From Cellvibrio fontiphilus_A (GTDB taxonomy: Bacteria > Pseudomonadota > Gammaproteobacteria > Pseudomonadales > Cellvibrionaceae): DNA of 64,000 bases. The notes beneath the pieces are model-generated. The model worked only from the letters and a program-made list of their open reading frames with translations. It was not told where the DNA came from and ran no database searches. Shown here piece after piece: positions 7,984 through 16,265 of the stretch; positions within the stretch are counted from its first letter, which is position 1; every line of letters starts with the position of its first letter. The stretch is taken from the NCBI RefSeq assembly GCF_042646205.1, contig NZ_JBHRTF010000004.1, positions 496,001 through 560,000 on the forward strand, in the 5' to 3' direction. Both the position numbers and the translations under genes were made by a program.

Positions 7984-9039
7984 TTACAAATTGCCGTAAC
8001 CAATAGCGCCGTTGCAGTGCATCCACTCGCTGCCACCGTTGCCGCCGCCACAGGCACCGTTTTGGTAAACACCGGTGTTGTAGCTTTGCGCTTCAGATTG
8101 ACGCACGCTGCCGTTCACGCTGATGTAATCCACCTGCACATCGCGGTTGCCGGAATCGTTAAAGTATTCCACCAATGAACCACCGGATAAGCTGGTAGAC
8201 ACTGTGTAGTTAGACATAGTGGTAGAGAGTGTCCAGGTTTGCACCGTGGTGTTATTCACCTTCAAACGGATTTGCTCGCCACCGGCAGTGCCACGTGCGC
8301 GCACCACAATGGTTTTGTTGCCTGATGGCGCCGAGCTGGAACTGCCGCCACCGCTGCTGCCTTCGCTCACAGTGATGTCAGAGCTGCCGTTACTTTGATA
8401 GCCTTCGGTCGCCAGCACTTGATAGTTGTGCGCGCCCAAATTCAAACCTTTGCTCGCCCAGAAGTTGGCGTGGTTAGCAAAGGTGATGGTGCCAGAGATA
8501 TTGCCAAAACCTTTTTTCGGCGTGCGCACGCTGAAATATTGATAAAAGGTTTGGGTGCCATCGATAGAGGGCTGCTGGGTGCGCAAGCAGCGGCGTACAT
8601 TGTAGGTGGCGCCATCACTCTGGAAGCTGCCGTAGTCGGTGCCACCGGCGCAACTGGAAGGGTTGTAAGAGCCGTAGCTTTCAATCACGTAATATTCAAT
8701 CAGCGGGCTGCGTGTCCAACCGTAAAGTGCAAGGTAGGAGTTTTGTGAATCGTTCACGTTGTAGCTGCCGGAGTAGCTGATTACACGTGAGCTGCTGCCG
8801 GGGTTCCAACCTTTTCCGCCCACCCAGTTATTGGTGCCGCTATTCCATTGCGAGGTGTAACGTCCGCCGGCTTGCAGGGTCATGGTCGCGCTGCCGGAAT
8901 CTTTCCAGAAGGTGTAATAAAAACCGTTGTTGGTGCCGGTGGAGTTGGAGCTGAGGGTTTGTGCACTGGCCACTGAAGCACACAGTGCCGCCGCGCCGAT
9001 CAAACCACCAAAAAACGTTTTGCCTGTTGTGAATTTCAT
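7984..9039 (-). CDS. Secreted GH11 endo-beta-1,4-xylanase with C-terminal CBM60
   Basis: A 351-residue secreted protein: signal peptide 1-26, GH11 jelly-roll about 27-227, Ser/Gly linker about 228-240, CBM60-type module about 241-351. The GH11 nucleophile is Glu115 in PLIEYYVIE and the acid/base is Glu212 in ATEGYQSNGSS. It should cut internal xylan links with retention. The C-terminal module (KTIVVRARGTAGGEQIRL, EYFNDSGNRDVQVDYI) matches the calcium-dependent xylan/galactan-binding CBM60 seen in Cellvibrio GH11 enzymes. ATG at 9039 is chosen because the signal peptide begins there; an upstream TTG at 9066 is less likely. A predicted promoter lies about 150 bases upstream. Confidence 0.92.
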   Translation of the reverse strand: MKFTTGKTFFGGLIGAAALCASVASAQTLSSNSTGTNNGFYYTFWKDSGSATMTLQAGGRYTSQWNSGTNNWVGGKGWNPGSSSRVISYSGSYNVNDSQNSYLALYGWTRSPLIEYYVIESYGSYNPSSCAGGTDYGSFQSDGATYNVRRCLRTQQPSIDGTQTFYQYFSVRTPKKGFGNISGTITFANHANFWASKGLNLGAHNYQVLATEGYQSNGSSDITVSEGSSGGGSSSSAPSGNKTIVVRARGTAGGEQIRLKVNNTTVQTWTLSTTMSNYTVSTSLSGGSLVEYFNDSGNRDVQVDYISVNGSVRQSEAQSYNTGVYQNGACGGGNGGSEWMHCNGAIGYGNL

Positions 9040-9190
9040 TATTAGTTTCTCATTTGAGCCGCTCAACCAATACCGCCTATAGAGGAGGAGGGACTGTTGA
9101 AGGATGACCTGCCTATTGCGGGCAGATGTTTATCAAACGCCATACGACATGCTGTTATTGTTAAAAACGGCGTGGCGATTCGATGGGAAA

Positions 9191-9220
9191 TTTATAGTCC
9201 TGCGGCAATGTTGTTGTCAA
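9191..9220 (-). promoter_or_regulatory. Predicted sigma-70 promoter of the GH11 xylanase gene
   Basis: Read on the reverse strand, TTGACA (9220-9215) and TATAAA (9196-9191) are separated by 18 bases, close to consensus. Initiation near 9184 would leave a 5' UTR of about 145 bases before the ATG at 9039. Prediction only. Confidence 0.55.
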
Positions 9221-9492
9221 TAAAACAATAAGCATATTGTCATTTAAACTATATTGAGTTTTTTTAGAACTTTTGTGTGTGATTCATGCGTAAATAATTT
9301 TTTAGCTATTGAATAAATTTGTTGGGATTCGCGTCATTTTTTTACTGGCGAATAAAATTTGGCAAGAGAAAATGGTGCGCTGAAATTGGGTTTTATCTGC
9401 AAAAAAAATCGCCTTGGCAAGGTAAAAAGTGCGCTGCAAATTGCAACACAACGCGCGATGCAGGAGGCAATTAAAAGTGCGATAAAAAGCGC

Positions 9493-9542
9493 AATAAAAA
9501 AGCCCCGGATAAATGCGTTGTACACATTCATTCCGGGGCTTG
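9493..9542 (-). terminator. Intrinsic terminator after the DUF1552 gene
   Basis: On the reverse strand the arms AAGCCCCGGA and TCCGGGGCTT pair perfectly. The stem is extended inward by ATGAATG against CATTTAT, with a short loop, and is followed by a T-run. It lies about 75 bases past the DUF1552 stop and closes the reverse-strand redox operon. Confidence 0.9.
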
Positions 9543-9615
9543 GTGTTAACTCGCCACCGAGCCTTTGTTGGTATCAAAAACCCGGGGCGATGGTCAGGCT
9601 TGGCAGCGGGTTGGC

Positions 9616-10824
9616 TTACAAGCTGGTGATAGTGGAGCTGGCCCAGTTGCGATAAACAGAACCGTTCGGGCTCTGGTCTGCACGCAATTTCAAGCCGATG
9701 GTCTGGTACAGCTCGGATTGGGTTTTACCGCCAGCATCCACCACTCGACCACCAGTGATACCCGCACCGGCCACCAGCATAGGCACATTGCTATTGCCGT
9801 GGGAGTCGGCATCGCCCATGTCAGAGACTTGGGTGACTATGGTGGAGCCAAACAGCCCGCGCTCGTTGATCTTGTCCATCAGGTAGCGGGTCAGGCCCTG
9901 CATGTACACAATATCTTCGGTGTAGGCGTTAGGCATATTGCCCTGGTTATGGTGCGATTGGTGCGACTCGCGGCCCAGCACATCCAGGAAGTGGGTATGG
10001 GCATCGGTACCAAAGGCGATAGACACAGACGCAGTGAGGTTACAGCTGAGTGCCAGCGCCACAATATCCGCATGCAGTTTTGCCGTAGCGTCAAAACCAC
10101 TGGCTGTGGTGTTAGACAGCGTAGGGCAGGAGCCGCCCGAGTTGCCGCCGCCGGAATCAATCGCAGTTTCAATCTCGCGGATGGCGGTGAAGTGGCTGTC
10201 CAGCTTGTCCTTTTCATGTTGGCCGAGTTTGGTGCGCAGGCTGCTAATCGCGGCGTAGTGCAAATCCACCACCGACTGGCGCGGCGCTGTGCCTGAGCCA
10301 CCACCACCGCCACCACCGCCGGAGAAGAGCACATCCAGTGCCGCTTGCGGGCTGGTAATCAGTGGGCGACCGTTGTAGCCCTCGCGGCTCAAGGCCGACT
10401 CTGCGGTGGTACCTACGTTCAGGTATTTCACCGGGTAGTTGGCGCCAATGGTGCGGCCCAGGTTCACATCAAAACTGTCCTCTGACCAGCTGCCGTTGTT
10501 AAAACGATGGAACATAACCCCGTGGCCGGCGCCGCTCAGCGAGGCGTTGCGCAGCAGGGCGATGCGGCTGTAGTGGGTTTGCAGCGGCGCCGATTGCACC
10601 GGCAGGGTGCTGCCAGTAGGGAACCAGCGGGTTGGGTGACAGCCGCCGCCGTTAAATACCAAACAGTGTTTGGTGGGCGTGCCGGTTTGGGCCTCGGCGG
10701 TGCGCGCGAGCATAACACCCGCGAGCATGCTGGAGGCCTGGATCAATCCCGCAGCTATACCGGCATGGCTAACGACTTTCAGAAAGTCTCTGCGTTCTTT
10801 GTCGAAGCAGTCTTTGTATCTCAT
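9616..10824 (-). CDS. DUF1552 family protein with twin-arginine-like signal
   Basis: A 402-residue protein. The N-terminus has KERRDFLKVV followed by a hydrophobic stretch and ARTAEAQ, suggesting Tat export. The body matches the DUF1552 family (alkaline-phosphatase/DUF1501-like fold), seen in CLVFNGGGCHPTRWFPTG, the DAHTHFLDVLGRESHQSHH region and TIVTQVSDMGDADSHGNSNVP. A poly-Gly run (eight Gly, near 10310) forms a flexible loop. DUF1552 genes are typically next to DUF1592/1588/1585 cytochrome genes, and here that gene lies 48 bases upstream on the same strand. The pair probably acts together in the periplasm. The biochemical activity of DUF1552 is not known to me. Confidence 0.8.
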   Translation of the reverse strand: MRYKDCFDKERRDFLKVVSHAGIAAGLIQASSMLAGVMLARTAEAQTGTPTKHCLVFNGGGCHPTRWFPTGSTLPVQSAPLQTHYSRIALLRNASLSGAGHGVMFHRFNNGSWSEDSFDVNLGRTIGANYPVKYLNVGTTAESALSREGYNGRPLITSPQAALDVLFSGGGGGGGGSGTAPRQSVVDLHYAAISSLRTKLGQHEKDKLDSHFTAIREIETAIDSGGGNSGGSCPTLSNTTASGFDATAKLHADIVALALSCNLTASVSIAFGTDAHTHFLDVLGRESHQSHHNQGNMPNAYTEDIVYMQGLTRYLMDKINERGLFGSTIVTQVSDMGDADSHGNSNVPMLVAGAGITGGRVVDAGGKTQSELYQTIGLKLRADQSPNGSVYRNWASSTITSL

Positions 10825-10872
10825 GTTATTTACTCCAATTCGTTAACAAGGTGATGTGGGAAGGAGCGCGCC

Positions 10873-13800
10873 TTAGCGCGCCCACTCCCGCCGGTACATC
10901 ACAGAATCCAATGCGGGAATTTCTTCCAGCATCGCCCTTGGGCCGCGGGTGGTCAGTACGTTGGTCAGGTCGGCCACATCACAGCGATAGGCGTTTTCTT
11001 CCGCCTTGCTGATGCGTGAGTAGCCCACATCCCTTGTTGAATCGATCAGGAAGATCGAATGGATACCGGTGCTGTAGCTGACGAACTGGGTCGCCAGACA
11101 GCTTTGCGCCAGGCTGGATACCATTGGGTCTTCCACTATGGTGCGCGCCAGATCCTTACCGCCATTAACCTGGATGGCGGGTGAGTGAATCACGCGATCC
11201 GGGTCGTTGAGGAACTGCAATTGCGGGAAGGGCGAGAAGAAGGTGCCCGCCGCATTGATGGCGTTGCCTTTCAAATCCACGCTGCGCAGACGACCCAGGG
11301 TGTCGTAGTTCTCCATAGTGCCGCCCAGTGGGTTGATGATCTCGCCGTGACAGTTAGAGCAGCTGGTGCCCGAGGTGATGCGGTCGAAGATCATGCGCTG
11401 GGTGGTGTGCGGGTTCTCAAAGAACTCCTTGTCACGTGCAGCCAGTGCTTCGCGGTCCAGGCTCACACCTGATGGTGGCTCAGGAATGTCCTGACACATC
11501 ATGCGGCGGCGCAGGGCGACAGCGCGGGTCACCATGTTGGCATCGGTGGCGCTGGCGTAACGCGACATAAAGGCGCCGGAGAGCAAAATACCGCCGCGAT
11601 CACCCGCTGCCGTGCTCACAAAACCATCGGCATCCGCACCTGAGGCGTTATAGGACAAGCCGTACAGGGTCGCCAAACGCTGGTTCACGTGGGTGTAGCT
11701 GGGGTTGTAAACCGAGGCGAAGGTAGAGCCGCTGCTGAGCATGGCCTGGGAGAAGTTCTTGCCCAGTTCCAGCTTCATGTCGTTGGCCAGGGTGGCAAAG
11801 TTGGCTACGCCGGTCTTCTCTTTGATCTCCAGCTGCTCGGTGCCCAGCCAGCGGTTCACAAAATCACCCAGGAGTACACGGGTATTGGCAGAGTTCAGCA
11901 ACAGGGCTGCCTGTTGGCGCACGCCGGCAATGGTATTCAAGTCGCCACGTCCGGCCGCGGCCAGTAAGTCTGTACTGGGGGTGGTGCCGGTAAAGGTGTA
12001 GCTCATGAAGGTGGCCATTTCGTAGCCATCCAGCTTGTAGCCACTGCCACTGGGGTTACCCAATTCGGAGCGGTACAGGAACTGGGGCGATGACAGCATA
12101 GCGGCCAGCGCGACCTGCATACCTTCGGTCACTGTGCGGCCACCGGTGGTGCCACGGGCTACATTGCGATAAGCAGTGGCTTCATCGGTGGTTAATGGGC
12201 GCCGGAAAATGCGTGGTGCCAGGTCGCTGACCAGCTTGTCAGCACAGGTTGTGCTCGGGCTACAAGCCAATACCGCATTCCAGCGGGTGGCCACATCGGT
12301 AGCTATACGCTCGGCGGTAGAGATGTAACTGGTGTAACGGTTTTTATCCACCAACAGGGTGTTGTTGTTGGTGAAGGCACCGGCAATAAAGTCATCCGGC
12401 AGGCGTGAAATCACATCCTGGGTGTAACCCACCAAATCGCGCACTGAGCGTTGGTATTCCTGTTTGGTCAACAAACGCAGGGTGCGTTGGCCATAGGGCG
12501 ATACATCGCTAGGGCAGCTGAAGTTGGATACCGGGTTATCCGGGATTCCATCTGCAGGGCGACGCCAGGTCAGGATATAAGCCTCAAGGTCAGCCGCGCA
12601 CTGGCCAGTACAAGAACCCGGATCAGTTTGTGGCATCCACATGGCGATAAAGTCACGCAGGCTGCGATCCTGGGTGTCCTGGCTGTGGCGATATACCGAG
12701 CGGTTGGGGTTGAGTGGAGAGAAGGCCGGTGTGCCATTGGCGTTTTTCTCGCCATCGACACCGTGACAGGCCACACAGCTTTGGCTGGTCCAGAGCGAGG
12801 CGCCGCGTGTTGCGTCACCAATCAGCTCGCCATTGCCGCCTGAGCTGCTGGAGCTGGAACTGCTGGATAAGCTGCTGGCAGAGCTGAGCGAGCCGGTGCT
12901 GCCCACGCTGGAGCTGCTGCTGGAGCTTTGGCCATTGGTGTAAACCAGGTTGATGCTGTTGCTGGCCAGTGAGGGCACGCTGTCGCGGTAGCTGATGACT
13001 TTGTAGTCGTAGCTGCCGTAAGCCGAAAGCAGGTTCTCGGTAAAGCTGGCGCTGTTGGCCGGCAGGTTGCTCTGGGTAGTCCAGCGTCCATCGGCACCGC
13101 GGCGGCGCACCAGGAAGCCGGTTTCGGTGCTGCTCACATCTGCCCAGTTCAGGCTGGTATCACCCGTTACCTGACTCAGGTTGCCCATCAAACTCGCGGG
13201 TGCGGCAGGTGCGGCTGGCAGGCTGATCGCGGCGATATTGGTGGGGTTGTCGCGGGTCAGGAACATTTTGAAGTAAACCGGGGTTTTTTCCCCAATCGAG
13301 CCCAGGTTGGCCACTGCGCGCAGCGCCTCAACACCGGCGTTCATTTCAAAATCCACACTGTTCACCACAATCGGGCGGCGTGGCGATACGCTGATGCTGG
13401 TATTGCTGTGTTTCACAATAGTCGCATCAAAGGTGATGGCTTTGCTCACTGCGTGCAGGATCAGGTTGCCGGTCATGCTCTGCACTTGCATAGCACCTAC
13501 TGGCAGGGCGTCCAACGCAGCCAGGTCCAGCTGGGTAGTGAAGTGCAATTGCGGCAGATAGTTGGATTCAAACAGCAGGTTTTGCATACGCGTATTGCGG
13601 ATATCAAACCCGGTAGAAATGCTCGCCAGCGGAATGCTCAGGGTGGCATTGCCGTTGGTGGCTACTGTGCCTTGCAACTGGGTGAAGGTGAAAGTTTCAG
13701 CGGTGCTGATATTTTTTACCGTCACAAAGTGAAAGCTGGATTTCCCGGCTTCCAATAACCAGCGCGCCGCTGTTTGTGGCGCAGTGCTGCTAGCGCTGCT

Positions 13801-14244
13801 GGATGACAGGCTGCTTGGGCTGCTACTGGCAGGAGTGCTACTGGTCGCAGTGCCACTACAGCTGGCGCCGTTCAGCGTAAACGCCGTAGGGGCTGAAGCC
13901 ACCGGGTTATTGATGATAAAACCAAATTGCGCGGTGCCATTGGTTGGCAGGTTGCCGTTGTAGCCAGCGTTGGACACACAGACATTGCTGCCGCTGGTGG
14001 TCAGGGTGCCATCCCATACATTGGCGATGGCTTCACCGCCTCTTAACGCCCAGCAGACTTGCCAACTGGTCACTGCGGCGCCGTTATTTTTAACGGATAC
14101 ACCGATTTGCGCCCCATTGCCCCAGCTGTTGGCGGTGGTATAGGTCACGTTACACAGGTTTTGGGCCAGTGCGGTGGTTGGCGCTACAAGAGCAAGGGCC
14201 AAACCAAATGGGGAGAGCGCGGAGAGTTTGCGTAATTTTTTCAT
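10873..14244 (-). CDS. cbp2D: CBM2-YceI-cytochrome c-DUF1592/1588/1585 multidomain secreted protein (Cbp2D-like)
   Basis: A 1123-residue exported protein. Order: signal peptide 1-27; CBM2 about 28-132; Ser linker; YceI-like lipid-binding domain about 160-335; fibronectin-III-like domain about 345-435; second Ser linker; cytochrome c with heme motif CVACH near residue 489; then DUF1587/1592/1588/1585-type regions, including RLLTKQEYQRSVRDLVG and a second heme motif CSNCH near residue 960. CBM2 should hold it on cellulose. YceI domains bind isoprenoid quinones, and the hemes can carry electrons. The architecture recalls Cbp2D of Cellvibrio japonicus, implicated in feeding electrons to lytic polysaccharide monooxygenases. 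That role here is inferred. It is flanked by its CBM2-YceI partner and DUF1552. Confidence 0.85.
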   Translation of the reverse strand: MKKLRKLSALSPFGLALALVAPTTALAQNLCNVTYTTANSWGNGAQIGVSVKNNGAAVTSWQVCWALRGGEAIANVWDGTLTTSGSNVCVSNAGYNGNLPTNGTAQFGFIINNPVASAPTAFTLNGASCSGTATSSTPASSSPSSLSSSSASSTAPQTAARWLLEAGKSSFHFVTVKNISTAETFTFTQLQGTVATNGNATLSIPLASISTGFDIRNTRMQNLLFESNYLPQLHFTTQLDLAALDALPVGAMQVQSMTGNLILHAVSKAITFDATIVKHSNTSISVSPRRPIVVNSVDFEMNAGVEALRAVANLGSIGEKTPVYFKMFLTRDNPTNIAAISLPAAPAAPASLMGNLSQVTGDTSLNWADVSSTETGFLVRRRGADGRWTTQSNLPANSASFTENLLSAYGSYDYKVISYRDSVPSLASNSINLVYTNGQSSSSSSSVGSTGSLSSASSLSSSSSSSSSGGNGELIGDATRGASLWTSQSCVACHGVDGEKNANGTPAFSPLNPNRSVYRHSQDTQDRSLRDFIAMWMPQTDPGSCTGQCAADLEAYILTWRRPADGIPDNPVSNFSCPSDVSPYGQRTLRLLTKQEYQRSVRDLVGYTQDVISRLPDDFIAGAFTNNNTLLVDKNRYTSYISTAERIATDVATRWNAVLACSPSTTCADKLVSDLAPRIFRRPLTTDEATAYRNVARGTTGGRTVTEGMQVALAAMLSSPQFLYRSELGNPSGSGYKLDGYEMATFMSYTFTGTTPSTDLLAAAGRGDLNTIAGVRQQAALLLNSANTRVLLGDFVNRWLGTEQLEIKEKTGVANFATLANDMKLELGKNFSQAMLSSGSTFASVYNPSYTHVNQRLATLYGLSYNASGADADGFVSTAAGDRGGILLSGAFMSRYASATDANMVTRAVALRRRMMCQDIPEPPSGVSLDREALAARDKEFFENPHTTQRMIFDRITSGTSCSNCHGEIINPLGGTMENYDTLGRLRSVDLKGNAINAAGTFFSPFPQLQFLNDPDRVIHSPAIQVNGGKDLARTIVEDPMVSSLAQSCLATQFVSYSTGIHSIFLIDSTRDVGYSRISKAEENAYRCDVADLTNVLTTRGPRAMLEEIPALDSVMYRREWAR

Positions 14245-14267
14245 GATAATTTCTCGTAAGCCTCCAG

Positions 14268-15323
14268 TTAGCGCGCGTCAAACACAAGCGCGAAATCCAC
14301 GGGGACTGCCGCACTGATGGATGTCAGGTTGACGATAGAGCGCAAAGCCTCCACGCCGGCAGTGAGGTTAAAGTCGCCCGCGCGGGTCAGTACCGGTGCC
14401 ATGCTCTGCACCAGAATGCGTGAATTGGTCAGGCGCTGTACCGATACCCGGGTGGTGAGCGGAACACTGACTCCGTGCAGGTTGAGGGTGGCGGTTATGT
14501 CGGTTTGGGTGGTCTGCCCCAGGGTCAGGCTGCTGAGCAGGGTGGCTGGCACCGCAACGCTGACAGTGGCGGTCGGGTAGCTGGTGGTTTCAAACAGTAA
14601 ATCGCGCAGGCGCTGGTCGCGCAGGGCAACTCCTGAATTGACGCTGTTCAGGTCGATAGTCACGGTTGCTACACCATTGCTGCCAATCGCACCGGTAAGG
14701 CTTGTGAAATTGTGTACCTCAACATTGTGGGTGTTTTTGGTAGTCACAAAGTTCAGGTAGGAGGCGCTGCTGTTCAAGTCCCACGCCGCCTGGTTGGCCA
14801 CTGACGACGGTGTGCTGCTGGCAACACTACTGGCCACCGATGAAGGTGTGCTGGATGCCACTGAGGATGGGGTAGAGCTGGCTTGGGAGGTCGCCGCCGA
14901 AGAGGCCGCCGCACCACAAACACTGCCGGTTACTTGTGGCACTTCCGGTGCAGCACTGCCCTTGCTGCCCTGGAAACCAATCTCAACTGTCTGGTTGGGC
15001 TGGATACTGCCGTTCCAGCTCAGGTTGGATGCGGAATAAGGATTGGTGCCGCTGTAATTGGCGTTCCAGCTGCTGGTTAAGCGATTGTCACCGCTGTATT
15101 GCCAGCTCACATTCCAGCCGTTAATCGCACTGGTTCCGCTGTTGGTTATTCTAATCGCGGCGGTAAATCCGTTATTCCACTGGTTGGTGACGACATACTC
15201 ACAGCCCGCCGAAGCCTTGGCTGAAAGTACAACTGTTGCCAAGCTGAAACCCAGCAGGCAGAGCGATCGTGTAACCCTGCCCCTTGGGCGCGGGGTGATC
15301 GCAGAGGCGGTCAAACTACTCAT
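14268..15323 (-). CDS. cbp2E: CBM2-YceI secreted protein (Cbp2E-like)
   Basis: A 351-residue protein: signal peptide about 1-39 (ending AKASA), CBM2 about 40-140 (CEYVVTNQWNNGF, WNVSWQYSGD), a linker built from repeated PSSVASS units, and a C-terminal YceI domain from about 178 (LNFVTTKNTHNVEVHNF, LRDLLFETTSYP). Probable role: a cellulose-bound carrier of a quinone-like ligand, working with the large cytochrome-bearing protein whose gene starts 23 bases downstream. The start at 15323 has a strong AGAGGA ribosome site and begins the signal peptide; an earlier in-frame start at 15449 would add 42 non-signal residues. A 46-bp palindrome lies about 50 bases upstream. Confidence 0.85.
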   Translation of the reverse strand: MSSLTASAITPRPRGRVTRSLCLLGFSLATVVLSAKASAGCEYVVTNQWNNGFTAAIRITNSGTSAINGWNVSWQYSGDNRLTSSWNANYSGTNPYSASNLSWNGSIQPNQTVEIGFQGSKGSAAPEVPQVTGSVCGAAASSAATSQASSTPSSVASSTPSSVASSVASSTPSSVANQAAWDLNSSASYLNFVTTKNTHNVEVHNFTSLTGAIGSNGVATVTIDLNSVNSGVALRDQRLRDLLFETTSYPTATVSVAVPATLLSSLTLGQTTQTDITATLNLHGVSVPLTTRVSVQRLTNSRILVQSMAPVLTRAGDFNLTAGVEALRSIVNLTSISAAVPVDFALVFDAR

Positions 15324-15370
15324 GGTGTTTTCCTCTTGAGTGGATGTCGGGCGAACCCGGCAATGGGCCC

Positions 15371-15416
15371 TTAGCCAACAAGCGATGCACAGATCTGTAC
15401 ATCGCTTGTTGGCTGA
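15371..15416. promoter_or_regulatory. 46-bp near-perfect palindrome upstream of the CBM2-YceI operon
   Basis: The left arm contains TAGCCAACAAGCGATG and the right arm CATCGCTTGTTGGCTGA, around a palindromic centre ACAGATCTGT. The two 23-base halves match at 21 positions. There is no T-run on either strand, so it is not a standard intrinsic terminator. It lies between the membrane protein stop (15474) and the CBM2-YceI start (15323), so it could be an operator, a 5'-UTR hairpin or a processing site. Confidence 0.6.
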
Positions 15417-15473
15417 GGGGTAAGTGATTTGCGCGCTGGCTCTCGCCAAAGCGCAAAAAAAATTGTTGTGATT

Positions 15474-16265
15474 TCATGTTTTGGATGCGCGTTTAGCCAT
15501 TTGCATGGAATTGCCCAACCGCATGGAATCGGGTAATTGAATTGCGTCAGTAAGTAGTGGCGGCTCCGGGTGATGTGTGGCCGGGCGAACTTTTTTCTGC
15601 GCGGGTGCAATCGAGCGCTGCACAGTGTCGCGCGCTAGTTGTGGTTGCACCGGGTGATGAGCCGGGTGGCGAATTGCATCCGGAAAAGATTGATGCGCAG
15701 GTTCGCGAAAAAAATCCTGCGGAAAAAAACGCAAGGCGTGAATTAAAATACAACCGCCAATGCAGGCAGGAATTAACAAACTGAAATACACCGTCATAAC
15801 AAAACTGTAATTCACTGTGTAATTCCACGGGCGAGCTATGCCCAGGTAACACGCAAATAACCAGGACACACTAGACACTACGCCAGTTAATACCACCAAT
15901 GTTTTTTCAATGTTGCCCAAGCCAGAAATTCCGCGGCTGGAAACAACGCGCGGAAAACTGAAATGGTGTAGTGCAATACCATTCAGCGTGAGAATTCCCA
16001 CCACGGTAAATTTTGCCCAAAGCTTTTGATTTAACAGGTATTGCTGCGGGTTTTCTGCATAGCCAATCACTACCAGTAATAAGCCGGAAACCCATAGCGC
16101 TACTAGTGCCATTGAAATGGTTTTTGCCGCGCGCTGTAACTCTTCAACTGCTAATTTTGAAAGGCTTTGGCCGCGCGTTTTTGCCAGCGCCAGATCCTGA
16201 ATTAGCATAATTCCCACGGCTACGCAGGCAGCAATTAAGTGCACATACACAATTAAGGTTTTCAT
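15474..16265 (-). CDS. Integral membrane protein of unknown function with charged C-terminal tail
   Basis: A 263-residue protein not recognised. The first ~185 residues hold about five membrane segments (TLIVYVHLIAACVAVGIMLI, MALVALWVSGLLLVVIGY, FTVVGILTLNGIALHHF, VVLTGVVSSVSWLFACYLG, FVMTVYFSLLIPACIGGCI). The general look is that of small CopD-like or DUF2214-like membrane proteins, but no diagnostic motif is clear. The last ~75 residues are hydrophilic, His/Pro/Gln-rich and low complexity, probably cytoplasmic or periplasmic and disordered. It lies upstream of the CBM2-YceI operon on the same strand with a 150-base gap. A link to quinone or electron transfer is only a guess from position. 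Confidence 0.6.
   Translation of the reverse strand: MKTLIVYVHLIAACVAVGIMLIQDLALAKTRGQSLSKLAVEELQRAAKTISMALVALWVSGLLLVVIGYAENPQQYLLNQKLWAKFTVVGILTLNGIALHHFSFPRVVSSRGISGLGNIEKTLVVLTGVVSSVSWLFACYLGIARPWNYTVNYSFVMTVYFSLLIPACIGGCILIHALRFFPQDFFREPAHQSFPDAIRHPAHHPVQPQLARDTVQRSIAPAQKKVRPATHHPEPPLLTDAIQLPDSMRLGNSMQMAKRASKT

Larger units (their letters stand above)
9067..9615. other. Non-coding gap between the GH11 gene and the DUF1552 gene
   Basis: This 549-base AT-rich stretch holds the xylanase promoter on its left side and the DUF1552-operon terminator on its right side. I see no gene with a ribosome site in it. The middle (about 9230-9480) is A/T-rich with a GCGC-containing purine-rich patch and shows no other structure I can support. 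Confidence 0.6.

Noticed and set aside
9565..10296. 243-codon open frame on the + strand over the DUF1552 gene
   Set aside because: Shadow of the reverse-strand gene; it spans that gene's terminator region and has no translation signal.
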